Under the pieces are notes generated by a model. It saw only the letters and a program-made list of their open reading frames with translations. It did no database searches and had not been told where the DNA came from. Below are positions 1 to 6,126 of a stretch of DNA of 7,119 bases, one piece after another. Made by a program: the position numbers and the translations under genes. Numbering within the stretch: position 1 is the stretch's first letter; each line of letters starts with the position of its first letter. Origin of the DNA: an uncultured Lysobacterales bacterium (GTDB lineage Bacteria; Pseudomonadota; Gammaproteobacteria; Xanthomonadales; SZUA-36); contig CALKKN010000165.1 in assembly GCA_937995275.1 (NCBI GenBank), positions 1 to 7,119 of the forward strand, written 5' to 3'.

Positions 1-807
1 ACGGGCGGTTCCGGTTCGGGCCAGCGCACCTTCACGGAATTCAGCCCGATGATCGGCCTGACCTGGATCGTGCGGGAGCCGCTCAGGCTGTACGGCAACG
101 TCTCTACCTCCTTCGACCCACCGGCGACCACCGAGCTGGCCAATCCCTACGGCCCGACCGGCTTCAACCCGGACCTCGAATCCCAGACCGCGACCAATTA
201 CGAAGTGGGGCTGAAAGGTCTGTTCGCAGGCCGGGCGCGCTTCGAAGTGGCGCTGTTCCGGGTCGACGTGAGCGATGAGATCGTGCCGTTCGAACTGGGG
301 GGGTCCGGGCAGTCGTTTTTCCAGAATGCAGGCAGTTCCACCCACCAGGGGCTGGAAACGTCGCTGGTGCTGGAGTTGCTGCCCGGCCTGACCGGCGGCG
401 CCAGTTACACCTGGTCCGATTTCACTTTCGACGAGTTTCGCGCACCGGGCGGCGCCGTGTTCGACGGGAACCGCATCCCCGGCGTGCCGGAACACCTGTT
501 CCACCTGGACTTCGAATGGTCGCACGCCTCGGGGCTGTTCGCCGGCTGGGACCTGCTGTACGTCGGCCACTTCTATGCCGACAATGCGAACTCGGTGCGC
601 ACCGACGACTACCTGGTCTCCAACCTGAGGGCCGGCTACCGCTGGCGGTCGGGGCCCTGGTCGGTGGAGCCTTTCGCGGGCGTCAACAACCTCTTTGACG
701 AGTCCTACATGTCGAACATACGGTTGAACGCGGGCTTCGGCCGCTACTATGAACCGGCGCCGGACCGCAACGTATACGGCGGCATCCGGGTGAGCCATAC
801 TTTCTGA
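1..807 (+). CDS. TonB-dependent outer-membrane receptor, C-terminal part (5' truncated by window edge)
   Basis: The reading frame is open from base 1 and ends at TGA 805-807, giving 268 visible residues. The first in-frame ATG (49) is internal and not a start. The visible part is the C-terminal beta-barrel: alternating aromatic/polar strands, the receptor-type segment 'FNPDLESQTATNYEVGLKG' (strand and turn with the conserved NYEVGLKG), 'NAGSSTHQGLETSL', 'RIPGVPEHLFHLDFEW', 'VNNLFDESYMSNI', and a terminal phenylalanine (…VSHTF) as expected for outer-membrane barrel insertion. In this family the barrel imports siderophores, metal chelates, vitamin B12 or other scarce substrates using TonB/ExbBD energy. 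The plug domain and TonB box lie outside the window, so the substrate cannot be told. The style is closest to iron-complex/siderophore receptors. It is followed closely by moaC on the same strand, with no visible terminator between them. Confidence 0.93.
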   Translation, partial: TGGSGSGQRTFTEFSPMIGLTWIVREPLRLYGNVSTSFDPPATTELANPYGPTGFNPDLESQTATNYEVGLKGLFAGRARFEVALFRVDVSDEIVPFELGGSGQSFFQNAGSSTHQGLETSLVLELLPGLTGGASYTWSDFTFDEFRAPGGAVFDGNRIPGVPEHLFHLDFEWSHASGLFAGWDLLYVGHFYADNANSVRTDDYLVSNLRAGYRWRSGPWSVEPFAGVNNLFDESYMSNIRLNAGFGRYYEPAPDRNVYGGIRVSHTF

Positions 808-822
808 TCGGAGCGTCCCAGC

Positions 823-1338
823 ATGCAAGACAGTGACAGCAAAAACTGGTCCATGGCCGATGTGTCGGCGAAGCCCGTGACCCACCGGGTAGCCGTCGCC
901 GGCGGCCGGATAAGGCTGGGCGAGGAGGCCTTTCAGCTTCTGGTAGACGGCCGCCTGCCCAAGGGCGATCCGCTGGCGATGGCCGAGATCGCCGGCATCC
1001 AGGCGGCCAAGCAGACGCCCAACCTGATTCCGCTGTGCCATCCGATTGCGCTCAACCGGGTGATGATCCACTCCGTGCCGCGGCCGGAGGAACACGCGGT
1101 CGAACTGTTCTGCATCGCGGAGATCGCCGAGCGCACCGGCGTCGAGATGGAAGCCCTGACGGGCCTGTCCGTGGCCCTGCTGACCATCTGGGACCTGGTC
1201 AAGCCGGTCAACCCGGCGCTGGAGATATCGCGGACCCGCCTGCTGTACAAGTCGGGCGGCAAAAGCGGCACCTGGATCCACCCCGACGGCCTGCCGCCGG
1301 AGGTGGAGGCCCTGATCGCGGATCTCTACGAAATGTAG
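823..1338 (+). CDS. moaC: MoaC, cyclic pyranopterin monophosphate synthase
   Basis: This cytoplasmic enzyme converts 3',8-cyclo-7,8-dihydro-GTP, the MoaA product, into cyclic pyranopterin monophosphate in molybdenum cofactor synthesis. The 171 residues carry the family motifs: 'MADVSAKPVTHRVA' (residues 11-24), 'KGDPLAMAEIAGIQAAK' (47-63), 'LIPLCHPIAL' with His73 (68-77), 'GVEMEALTG' (106-114), 'WDLVKPVN' with Asp124 and Lys127 (123-130; equivalent to E. coli Asp128/Lys131 by eye) and 'KSGGKSG' (143-149). The C-terminus runs about 20 residues past KSGGKSG, somewhat longer than E. coli MoaC. The start at 823 has GGAG at 810-813 with a 9-base spacer. The ATG at 853 is also before the motifs, but the upstream start has the better ribosome site and fits the usual N-terminal length. 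It lies 15 bases after the receptor stop, probably in the same transcript, and converges with moaADE. Its TAG stop lies inside a palindrome. Confidence 0.96.
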   Translation: MQDSDSKNWSMADVSAKPVTHRVAVAGGRIRLGEEAFQLLVDGRLPKGDPLAMAEIAGIQAAKQTPNLIPLCHPIALNRVMIHSVPRPEEHAVELFCIAEIAERTGVEMEALTGLSVALLTIWDLVKPVNPALEISRTRLLYKSGGKSGTWIHPDGLPPEVEALIADLYEM

Positions 1339-1360
1339 GAGCGGCTAAAGCCGCTCCTAC
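1335..1360. repeat. REP-like perfect palindrome / probable bidirectional terminator between moaC and moaE
   Basis: GTAGGAGCGGC (1335-1345), loop TAAA (1346-1349), then GCCGCTCCTAC (1350-1360): two perfect 11-base arms, so both strands read GTAGGAGCGGC at the 5' end. The GTAG head followed by a GC-rich hairpin resembles REP elements common in Pseudomonas and Xanthomonadales genomes, which in some lineages are moved by RAYT transposases (established knowledge; family assignment here is by eye). It sits between convergent moaC and moaE, so it could also end transcription from both sides. There is no clear run of T after the stem on either strand. The moaC stop codon TAG (1336-1338) is part of the left arm. 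Confidence 0.75.
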
Positions 1361-1363
1361 AGC

Positions 1364-1378
1364 GGGCTCGCGAAGCCC
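1364..1378. repeat. Second small hairpin next to the REP-like palindrome
   Basis: GGGCT (1364-1368), loop CGCGA (1369-1373), AGCCC (1374-1378): a 5-base perfect stem just 3 bases after the larger palindrome. With the first hairpin it gives the two-stem arrangement seen in paired REP/BIME-type elements or in compound convergent terminators. Alone, in GC-rich DNA, such a short stem could be chance. Confidence 0.4.
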
Positions 1379-1390
1379 CCGAGGGATCGT

Positions 1391-1840
1391 TCAGGGGTGG
1401 TGCGCGTGGCCGGCCTCGGCGCAGTGGCGGCAGTTGACCCACTCGGCGGCGCCGTTCGCGTAGTGCTCTTTTTTCCAGATCGGCAGGCGCAGTTTGGCCT
1501 GGTCGATGATGTATCGGCAGGCATCGAACGCCGGGCCGCGGTGCGCGGCGGATACGCCGACGACGACGGCCACGTCGGTCAGTTCCAGCAGCCCGCTGCG
1601 GTGGCTGGCGGCGGCGCGCGAGATTTCGAAACGCTCCATGGCCTCGTCGACGATCAGCAACCCCTCTTTGACGGCCAGCGGTTCGTAGACCTCGTACTCC
1701 AGCCGCAGCACCTGCTGCCCTTCGTTGTGGTCGCGCACCCAGCCTTCGAACTGCACGTAGGCGCCGCAGGACGGGTCGACGAGCGCGCGGCGGAAGCCGT
1801 CGGGATCGATCGGGCCGGCCGAAACGCTGAACCGCTTCAT
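1391..1840 (-). CDS. moaE: MoaE, molybdopterin synthase catalytic (large) subunit
   Basis: Large subunit of molybdopterin synthase. It binds cyclic pyranopterin monophosphate and receives sulfur from MoaD thiocarboxylate to build the dithiolene of molybdopterin (cytoplasm). The 149 residues match the usual length and hold 'GAYVQFEGWVRDHNEGQ' (26-42, Arg36), 'LEYEVYEPLA' (47-56), 'HRSGLLELTDVAVVVGVSAAHR' split over 80-101 with His100-Arg101, and 'IDQAKLRLPIWKKE' (112-125). Lys116 and Lys123 match the E. coli active-site Lys119 and Lys126 at a constant offset. The ATG at 1840 overlaps the moaD stop by ATGA, which points to translational coupling and fixes the start. The tail 'NCRHCAEAGHAHHP' (136-149) holds a CxxC and three histidines, absent from E. 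coli MoaE. It is the last gene of the minus-strand moa operon. Confidence 0.95.
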   Translation of the reverse strand: MKRFSVSAGPIDPDGFRRALVDPSCGAYVQFEGWVRDHNEGQQVLRLEYEVYEPLAVKEGLLIVDEAMERFEISRAAASHRSGLLELTDVAVVVGVSAAHRGPAFDACRYIIDQAKLRLPIWKKEHYANGAAEWVNCRHCAEAGHAHHP

Positions 1841-2076
1841 CCGCCGGCCACCGGCGGGAAAAAGAGGACCTCGTCGCCGTCCGAGAGCTCGGATTCCCAG
1901 CCCGCCATCTCGTCATTGATCGCGACCAGCGAGGCCGTGTAACGCTCCAGCGCAGAATGGCGGGCGACACACTCCGCGAACAGCGCGGCCGGCGTCGCGG
2001 CGGTTGTGTCGACGTGTTCCTCGGCGAGGCCGGCGGCTTCCCGGAAGGCGGCGAAATAGCGAACGATGATGCTCAC
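1837..2076 (-). CDS. moaD: MoaD, molybdopterin synthase sulfur-carrier (small) subunit
   Basis: Ubiquitin-fold sulfur carrier of molybdopterin synthase. MoeB adenylates the C-terminal Gly-Gly, which becomes a thiocarboxylate and donates sulfur inside MoaE. The 79 residues begin SIIVRYFAAFREAAG after the initiator, typical for the first beta strand of MoaD, and end 'DGDEVLFFPPVAGG', the conserved last strand and Gly-Gly. I chose the GTG at 2076 as start. The frame is open further upstream, but that sequence lies inside moaA and is not MoaD-like; the GTG start gives the family length (E. coli about 81) and lies 4 bases after the moaA stop. A purine-rich GGGGG at 2085-2089, in the end of moaA, may serve as a weak ribosome site. 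The stop overlaps moaE as ATGA. Confidence 0.94.
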   Translation of the reverse strand: MSIIVRYFAAFREAAGLAEEHVDTTAATPAALFAECVARHSALERYTASLVAINDEMAGWESELSDGDEVLFFPPVAGG

Positions 2077-2080
2077 GCGC

Positions 2081-3124
2081 TCAGCCCCCGAGGCGGTACA
2101 TCTCGATCTTCGGTCTCTTCCGGCCCTGGGCGCCCCGCAGCTCGCTGTAGCGGTCGCCGCGCTCCGCCCAGACACCGCTGATGCGGTCGGCCAGCGCCTG
2201 GGGGTCCTCGCCGTGGCGGATCAGCGGCATCAGGTTCGTGCCCCGGTCGGAAAACAGGCAGGTGTAAAAGACCCCGTCGGCGGTGACGCGGGCGCGCGTG
2301 CAGCCGCCGCAGAACGGCTTGGTGATCGAGCTGATGAAACCGATTTCGCCCTGCCCGTCGAGGTATTCGTAGCGCCGGGCGGTTTCCGCCGGGTTGTCGG
2401 AGGCGACGGTACGGACCGGCCACCTGCGGCCGATCTTTTCCACCCATTCGGCGTTGGGCACCACGTCGTCCGGGCTCCAGTGATTGCTGTTGCCGACGTC
2501 CATGTACTCGATCAGGCGCACGCGATGGGGTGTGCCGCGGAAGTGCTCCAGCAGGTCGATAATCGTGTGGTCGTTGACGCCGCGCTGCACCACCGTGTTG
2601 ATCTTGAGCCGGCGGAATCCTGCCGACTCGGCGGCCGCGATGCCGGCCAGGACTTCCTCCAGCTTGGCCTGCCCGCCGCTCATGTACGCCAGCACGTCCT
2701 CGTCGAGCGTATCCAGGCTCACGGTAATCCGGTCGAGACCCGCTGCCGCGAGGTCGTCCGCCAGCCGCGTCAACATGACGCCGTTGGTCGTCAGCGCAAT
2801 GTCCTCCAGGCCCCTGATGCCCGACAGCTGGTCCACCAGCGCCGGCAGGCCGGGGCGCAACAAGGGTTCGCCGCCCGTGATCCGCAGTTTCTTGACGCCG
2901 AGCCGGACGAAGGCCCGCACCAGCGTCTCGATCTCGTGATCGGTCAGCAGGCGCTCCAGCGGCAGGAAGACCCCGCGGCCGTTCAGGGAATCGGCCGGCA
3001 TGCAGTAGGTGCAGCGGAAATTGCAGCGATCGATGACGGACATGCGGAGTTCGCGCAACGGCCGCTGCAACCGGTCCTGAACCGGAACGGCCTCGACGAA
3101 CTTCAGCGGCACATGCATGTCCAT
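2081..3124 (-). CDS. moaA: MoaA, GTP 3',8-cyclase (radical SAM)
   Basis: Radical S-adenosylmethionine enzyme that cyclises GTP to 3',8-cyclo-7,8-dihydro-GTP, the first step of molybdenum cofactor synthesis. The 347 residues include the radical SAM cluster motif CNFRCTYC (Cys34, Cys38, Cys41), 'RITGGEPLLRPGL' (81-93) for SAM binding, 'LTTNGVML' (111-118), 'RITVSLDTL' (132-140), and the C-terminal second 4Fe-4S site FCGGCTRARVTADGVFYTC (Cys272, Cys275, Cys289, a CxxCx13C pattern). Arg277 and Arg279 match the GTP-binding arginines known in MoaA. The protein ends in Gly-Gly, which is needed for activity in the family. The ATG at 3124 has GGAG on the minus strand (plus 3131-3134) six bases upstream. 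A second ATG two codons in is possible. It lies 13 bases after the DUF3144 gene and 4 bases before moaD. All expected residues are present. Confidence 0.97.
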   Translation of the reverse strand: MDMHVPLKFVEAVPVQDRLQRPLRELRMSVIDRCNFRCTYCMPADSLNGRGVFLPLERLLTDHEIETLVRAFVRLGVKKLRITGGEPLLRPGLPALVDQLSGIRGLEDIALTTNGVMLTRLADDLAAAGLDRITVSLDTLDEDVLAYMSGGQAKLEEVLAGIAAAESAGFRRLKINTVVQRGVNDHTIIDLLEHFRGTPHRVRLIEYMDVGNSNHWSPDDVVPNAEWVEKIGRRWPVRTVASDNPAETARRYEYLDGQGEIGFISSITKPFCGGCTRARVTADGVFYTCLFSDRGTNLMPLIRHGEDPQALADRISGVWAERGDRYSELRGAQGRKRPKIEMYRLGG

Positions 3125-3137
3125 CTTCAGCTCCGGA

Positions 3138-3404
3138 TCAGCTTTGCTTCGGCTGTTGTTGCAGCTGCCCCTTCTTCGCCTCCTGGTGATACTCCAGCGT
3201 ACGCCGATAGAGCGCCACCACCTTGTCGACGCCGCTCGGCTCGAGTGCGCCCCGGTTGCCGGCGGCCACGAAGGTGGCGTATACGCACGATGCGGTCATC
3301 AGCGCACCGGACACCAGCTTCGGATCGATCTTCTCGTCTTTGAGCTGGTTGGCCAGTTCGATGAATTTGTTGGTGCAGTAACGGTGCTGTTCCTGGTCGT
3401 CCAC
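3138..3404 (-). CDS. Small DUF3144-type protein, first gene of the moa operon
   Basis: An 88-residue soluble protein of unknown function. The segment 'CTNKFIELANQLKDE' followed by 'VSGALMTASCVYATFVAAGN' and 'VVALYRRTLEYHQEA' resembles the DUF3144 family: small, alpha-helical, with 'FxxLAN' early and a middle helix of the form 'aLmyAaxxyxaFvaa'. I recognise this pattern by eye, with fair confidence. I chose the GTG at 3404 because GGAG (plus 3412-3415) lies 7 bases upstream and the family-like sequence starts just after it. The frame runs up to an ATG at 3506, but that would overlap the end of the carboxypeptidase gene and add an unrelated Arg-rich leader. The tail is Lys/Gln-rich (KKGQLQQQPKQS). 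The 13-base gap to moaA suggests cotranscription. No function in cofactor synthesis is known to me. Confidence 0.8.
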   Translation of the reverse strand: MDDQEQHRYCTNKFIELANQLKDEKIDPKLVSGALMTASCVYATFVAAGNRGALEPSGVDKVVALYRRTLEYHQEAKKGQLQQQPKQS

Positions 3405-3411
3405 GCGATCA

Positions 3412-3415
3412 CTCC
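3412..3415 (-). promoter_or_regulatory. Ribosome binding site that sets the DUF3144 gene start
   Basis: The minus strand reads GGAG here, 7 bases upstream of the GTG at 3404-3402. It supports the short 88-residue form over the longer open frame starting at 3506. Confidence 0.65.
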
Positions 3416-3440
3416 GAAATCCGGTCGTTGAAGGGCATCT

Positions 3441-3446
3441 ATTGTA
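3441..3446 (-). promoter_or_regulatory. Possible -10 box of a promoter for DUF3144-moaADE
   Basis: The minus strand reads CATACAATAG, with TACAAT differing from TATAAT at one position. It lies in the 76-base gap between the carboxypeptidase stop (3481) and the DUF3144 start (3404), in an AT-richer patch of otherwise GC-rich DNA. A -35 partner is weak: GAGGCA at 3465-3470 with an 18-base spacer. Transcription would start near 3434 with a leader of about 30 bases, too short for a molybdenum cofactor riboswitch. Confidence 0.38.
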
Positions 3447-3480
3447 TGCGGATTTGCGCTGCGATGCCTCGCGCCGGCGT

Positions 3481-6126
3481 TCAGCCGTCGCAGTCCAGGC
3501 CCGCAACCGAGGTCAGGCGGTCCAGGTCGAGGGTTCCGGCGGGGAAATCCTCTCCGGCCGGTTCATACTCTGCGGTGCCCGTGTCGCAGTCGAGCTGGAG
3601 CTGCAGGGAGCCCCATGGGCTGAGTTCCACGCTTGCCGGATCGAACTCCGCCCCGAAGATGCCGCCCGACGTCGTGAGCATGTCGTCGAAGACCAGCACG
3701 TCCCCGCCCACGATTTCGCCGGTGCCGAAGAACCAGCGCCGATTTCCCTCGGGGTCGAAGCTGAACCAGTAGACCAGCGCACGCTGGTCGAACAGGATCT
3801 CGAGCGCATACCCCTCGCCCGAATGCGTGGGGTCGTACCACGAGCCGCTGCGCGTGCTGATCTCTAGAACCGGAGCGCCGATGAACTCGTTACAGGGGAT
3901 GCCCATCACGCGCGACAGGCGCGTCAGGTCCATACGTCCCTGGCGCCGGTCGCCGCCGTCCCGGTCGATCACCCAGTTCATCGCGCCGGAATCGCAGGAA
4001 GAAAAGATAAAATCAGCCGAGCCCACCGGGGTGCGGACGACCTGTTCCGGGTCGAAGTCGGGGCCGAACCGGCCGCCCGACACACGCAGCAGGTCGGGAA
4101 ACAGGATACGATTGCCGCGAATTTCGCCGGTCGCGACATACCAGTCCTGGGCGCCTTCGGCGTCGTAGGTGAACCAGTACATGACCGCCCGGCTCTCATC
4201 GAGGATTTCGAGCACGAACCCCTCGCCGTTTCGATCGGGGTCGAACCACGCGCCGGAGGTGCCGGGTTCGATGACGAAGGGATCTTCCAGGGCCTCCGCG
4301 GTCACCGCGAACTGGATGGAAGCGTCGCTGCCGCCCTCATCGGTGCCGTCGACGCCCTCGGTATTCTCGTACCCCGACCACCCGCCGTTGAACCAGCGTG
4401 CCACCGTCGCCGGGTTGGCGTCGGTGCGATTTCCCGTCATGTCGAAGGTGTCGAGGTGGAGCGTGGCTTCGACGCCGGCCTGCACCAGGTCCTGGTTGGC
4501 GGGGGTGTCCAACAAGCGCACGCCCAGGGCGACGGCATCGTCACGGTAGCGCTGATAACCCCAGGGCGCCCCGCCCGGCTGATCCAGCCAGGCTCCGGCG
4601 ATGAGTTCGGTCTCGATCGTGCCGTCCGCGGCGGTCAGATCGCCCTCGAGGTCGAGCGTGGACCCCGGCTGGCCCGGCAGCGGAACGACGCTGCCGTTCT
4701 CGCGCCAGCGCATCGGCTTGTCCCAGGCGATCCAGACCCGATAATCGCGCCCCAGTTGCAGCGGCTGGGACTGGAATCGGTGCAGTCGCCGTTCCGTGTC
4801 GCTGATGGCGTCCCACTCGGCCTCGAACACGGTCGCGCCGGTGGTGGAATCGATCATCCGCAGCGCGGTGACGGACGGCGGTCCGGCCTGTTGGTAATAC
4901 GCCACGGCGAAGGTCCGGGCCAGTTCAGTACGGACCCGTTCCACCTCCGAATCGGGCAGTATGAAGCCGTCGTGCCCGTTGCGGCCCAGTCCCCCGTAGT
5001 CGGCGCCCATTCCGGGCAGCGGCGCATGGTAGGGGGCTCCGTTGGAGGGCTCGATCTCCAACGTCCAGGAGGGGACCCGGTAGGTGTACAGGAAATACTC
5101 GTCGGTGGTGCCGATACCCTGGTTCAAGGGCACGCTCTGCGCCGAACCGTACGCGTAATTTTTGCCGGCGGGAAATTGGCGGTGGTGGTCGGAGAACGTC
5201 CGCAGCAGCCGCTCGGTCAGGTCGGTCAGGCGGCTGTTGAAGGTCCTGCCCCAGAAATGTACCTGGGAGAACGAATGCATGTCGGTGTACATGCTGAGTT
5301 GGTCCGCGGGTCCGAACTGCGCGGCCGCATCGAGTGCGCGGGTTTCCGGCTCGGAGGCCTGGCTGGGGCCATGGTGAACCAGGCTGGCGGGGTTGTTGGA
5401 GGAACGCTGGGGATTGCTTGCCCAGAACGGTGCATTGTTGCGGTTGAGGTCGACGCCCAGCAGGTGGTCGTCGACGGTCAGCAGGTTGTCGTCCGGGTTG
5501 CCGTGCATGTTCTTGCGGCGCATGCGGCCGTCCCGCGGGGACTCTTCCGGATAGTTGGGGTCGGTGCCGAGCCAGTTGTGGGCCGGGTAACGCTGGGTTT
5601 GCAGGAAACCGTCCACGTTGAGGACCGGGATGACCATGACGTTGGCGTTCTCGCGCAGGTAGCTGAGGAGGTGGTGGTCGTCCGCCGATGTGGCGATCAG
5701 TTCCATGATCCCGGTGGCAACCTCCGGCGACTGCCACTCGCGGGCATGGATGCCGCCGTTGGAGAGCATCGCCTGTTCCGGAGTGCCGCGGGCGGTCAGG
5801 AAATCCGCGTCACCCAGGCGGTACATCCAGATGGTCCGCCCCTGGCGGGTGGCGCCGACGTTCTCCGCGTGAACCCACGGCGTCGTGGCGGCGAGGTCCT
5901 GGTGTCGGGTGTGCAGCCCGGTGTAAGTGCGGAACCCGGCGAAGGGCAGCGGGGTGTCCACCGGGATCGGTACCGGGTACCCAAGTGCAATCACGGAATT
6001 ATTGGTGACCGGCGCGTTTTCCACCCACTCCACGATCCGGGCGTCGACCTGCGCCAGGGCCGGAGTGGCGATCAGGAGGGTCAGCAGCCACGCGAAGCGG
6101 GCCAGTGTTGGGCGCTGTTGTCTCAT
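3481..6126 (-). CDS. Secreted M14-family zinc carboxypeptidase with two C-terminal repeat domains
   Basis: An 881-residue exported metallopeptidase that probably removes C-terminal residues from peptides outside the cytoplasm. Residues 1-25 form a signal peptide (positive N-terminus, hydrophobic LLTLLIA, cleavage likely after ALA before Gln26). The M14 domain spans about 65-415: zinc ligands in NGGIHAREW (His127, Glu130) and MYTDMHSF (His284), substrate carboxylate binding 'VDLNRN' (Asn228, Arg229), and catalytic Glu357 in 'SWTLEIEP'. All are intact. Residues about 416-620 look like a beta-rich linker domain. Two similar units follow (about 624-745 and 760-879), each with a cysteine pair that could form a disulfide (711/745; 847/879). 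The ATG at 6126 overlaps the upstream gene's stop as ATGA and has a strong GGGAGGG (plus 6135-6141). Substrate specificity is not clear from sequence. Typical M14 catalytic domains are only about 300-400 residues, so the added length is in the C-terminal modules. Confidence 0.94.
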   Translation of the reverse strand: MRQQRPTLARFAWLLTLLIATPALAQVDARIVEWVENAPVTNNSVIALGYPVPIPVDTPLPFAGFRTYTGLHTRHQDLAATTPWVHAENVGATRQGRTIWMYRLGDADFLTARGTPEQAMLSNGGIHAREWQSPEVATGIMELIATSADDHHLLSYLRENANVMVIPVLNVDGFLQTQRYPAHNWLGTDPNYPEESPRDGRMRRKNMHGNPDDNLLTVDDHLLGVDLNRNNAPFWASNPQRSSNNPASLVHHGPSQASEPETRALDAAAQFGPADQLSMYTDMHSFSQVHFWGRTFNSRLTDLTERLLRTFSDHHRQFPAGKNYAYGSAQSVPLNQGIGTTDEYFLYTYRVPSWTLEIEPSNGAPYHAPLPGMGADYGGLGRNGHDGFILPDSEVERVRTELARTFAVAYYQQAGPPSVTALRMIDSTTGATVFEAEWDAISDTERRLHRFQSQPLQLGRDYRVWIAWDKPMRWRENGSVVPLPGQPGSTLDLEGDLTAADGTIETELIAGAWLDQPGGAPWGYQRYRDDAVALGVRLLDTPANQDLVQAGVEATLHLDTFDMTGNRTDANPATVARWFNGGWSGYENTEGVDGTDEGGSDASIQFAVTAEALEDPFVIEPGTSGAWFDPDRNGEGFVLEILDESRAVMYWFTYDAEGAQDWYVATGEIRGNRILFPDLLRVSGGRFGPDFDPEQVVRTPVGSADFIFSSCDSGAMNWVIDRDGGDRRQGRMDLTRLSRVMGIPCNEFIGAPVLEISTRSGSWYDPTHSGEGYALEILFDQRALVYWFSFDPEGNRRWFFGTGEIVGGDVLVFDDMLTTSGGIFGAEFDPASVELSPWGSLQLQLDCDTGTAEYEPAGEDFPAGTLDLDRLTSVAGLDCDG
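3490..3849 (-). repeat. C-terminal repeat unit 2 of the carboxypeptidase (residues ~760-879)
   Basis: This unit begins 'SGSWYDPTHSGEGYALEIL' and continues through 'ALVYWFSFDPEGNRRWFFG', 'TGEI', 'SGGIFGAEFDP' to the cysteine near the end of the protein. By eye about half of its first ~70 residues match the preceding unit, with later parts more diverged. It is probably a small beta-sandwich-like module on a secreted protein. Its binding role is unknown. Confidence 0.8.
3892..4257 (-). repeat. C-terminal repeat unit 1 of the carboxypeptidase (residues ~624-745)
   Basis: This unit begins 'SGAWFDPDRNGEGFVLEIL' and continues 'AVMYWFTYDAEGAQDWYVA', 'TGEIRGNRILF', 'SGGRFGPDFDP', ending at the cysteine in 'MGIPC'. 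It shares the W(F/Y)DP, GEG, LEIL, YWF, D-EG, TGEI, SGG-FG and FDP landmarks with unit 2 in the same order, so the two arose by duplication or by recruitment of the same module. Confidence 0.8.

Noticed and set aside
853..855. Internal ATG as the moaC start
   Set aside because: It sits at MADVSAK, but family members usually have 10-15 residues before this motif, and the ATG at 823 has GGAG at a proper distance.
1397..1942. A plus-strand open frame covering moaE and part of moaD
   Set aside because: It is antisense to well-conserved moaE and moaD, with no family resemblance and no good ribosome site.
2066..3343. A 425-codon open frame on the plus strand opposite moaA
   Set aside because: MoaA on the minus strand has all its cluster cysteines and motifs. 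The plus-strand product has no recognisable features and is a GC-bias shadow.
3405..3480. A molybdenum cofactor riboswitch upstream of the moa operon
   Set aside because: Only 76 bases are available, and the leader from the likely promoter is about 30 bases, far shorter than the Moco RNA element. No matching stems were seen.
3405..3506. A longer N-terminus for the DUF3144 gene starting at ATG 3506
   Set aside because: It would overlap the end of the carboxypeptidase gene and add an Arg-rich leader unlike the family. The GTG at 3404 has a good GGAG.
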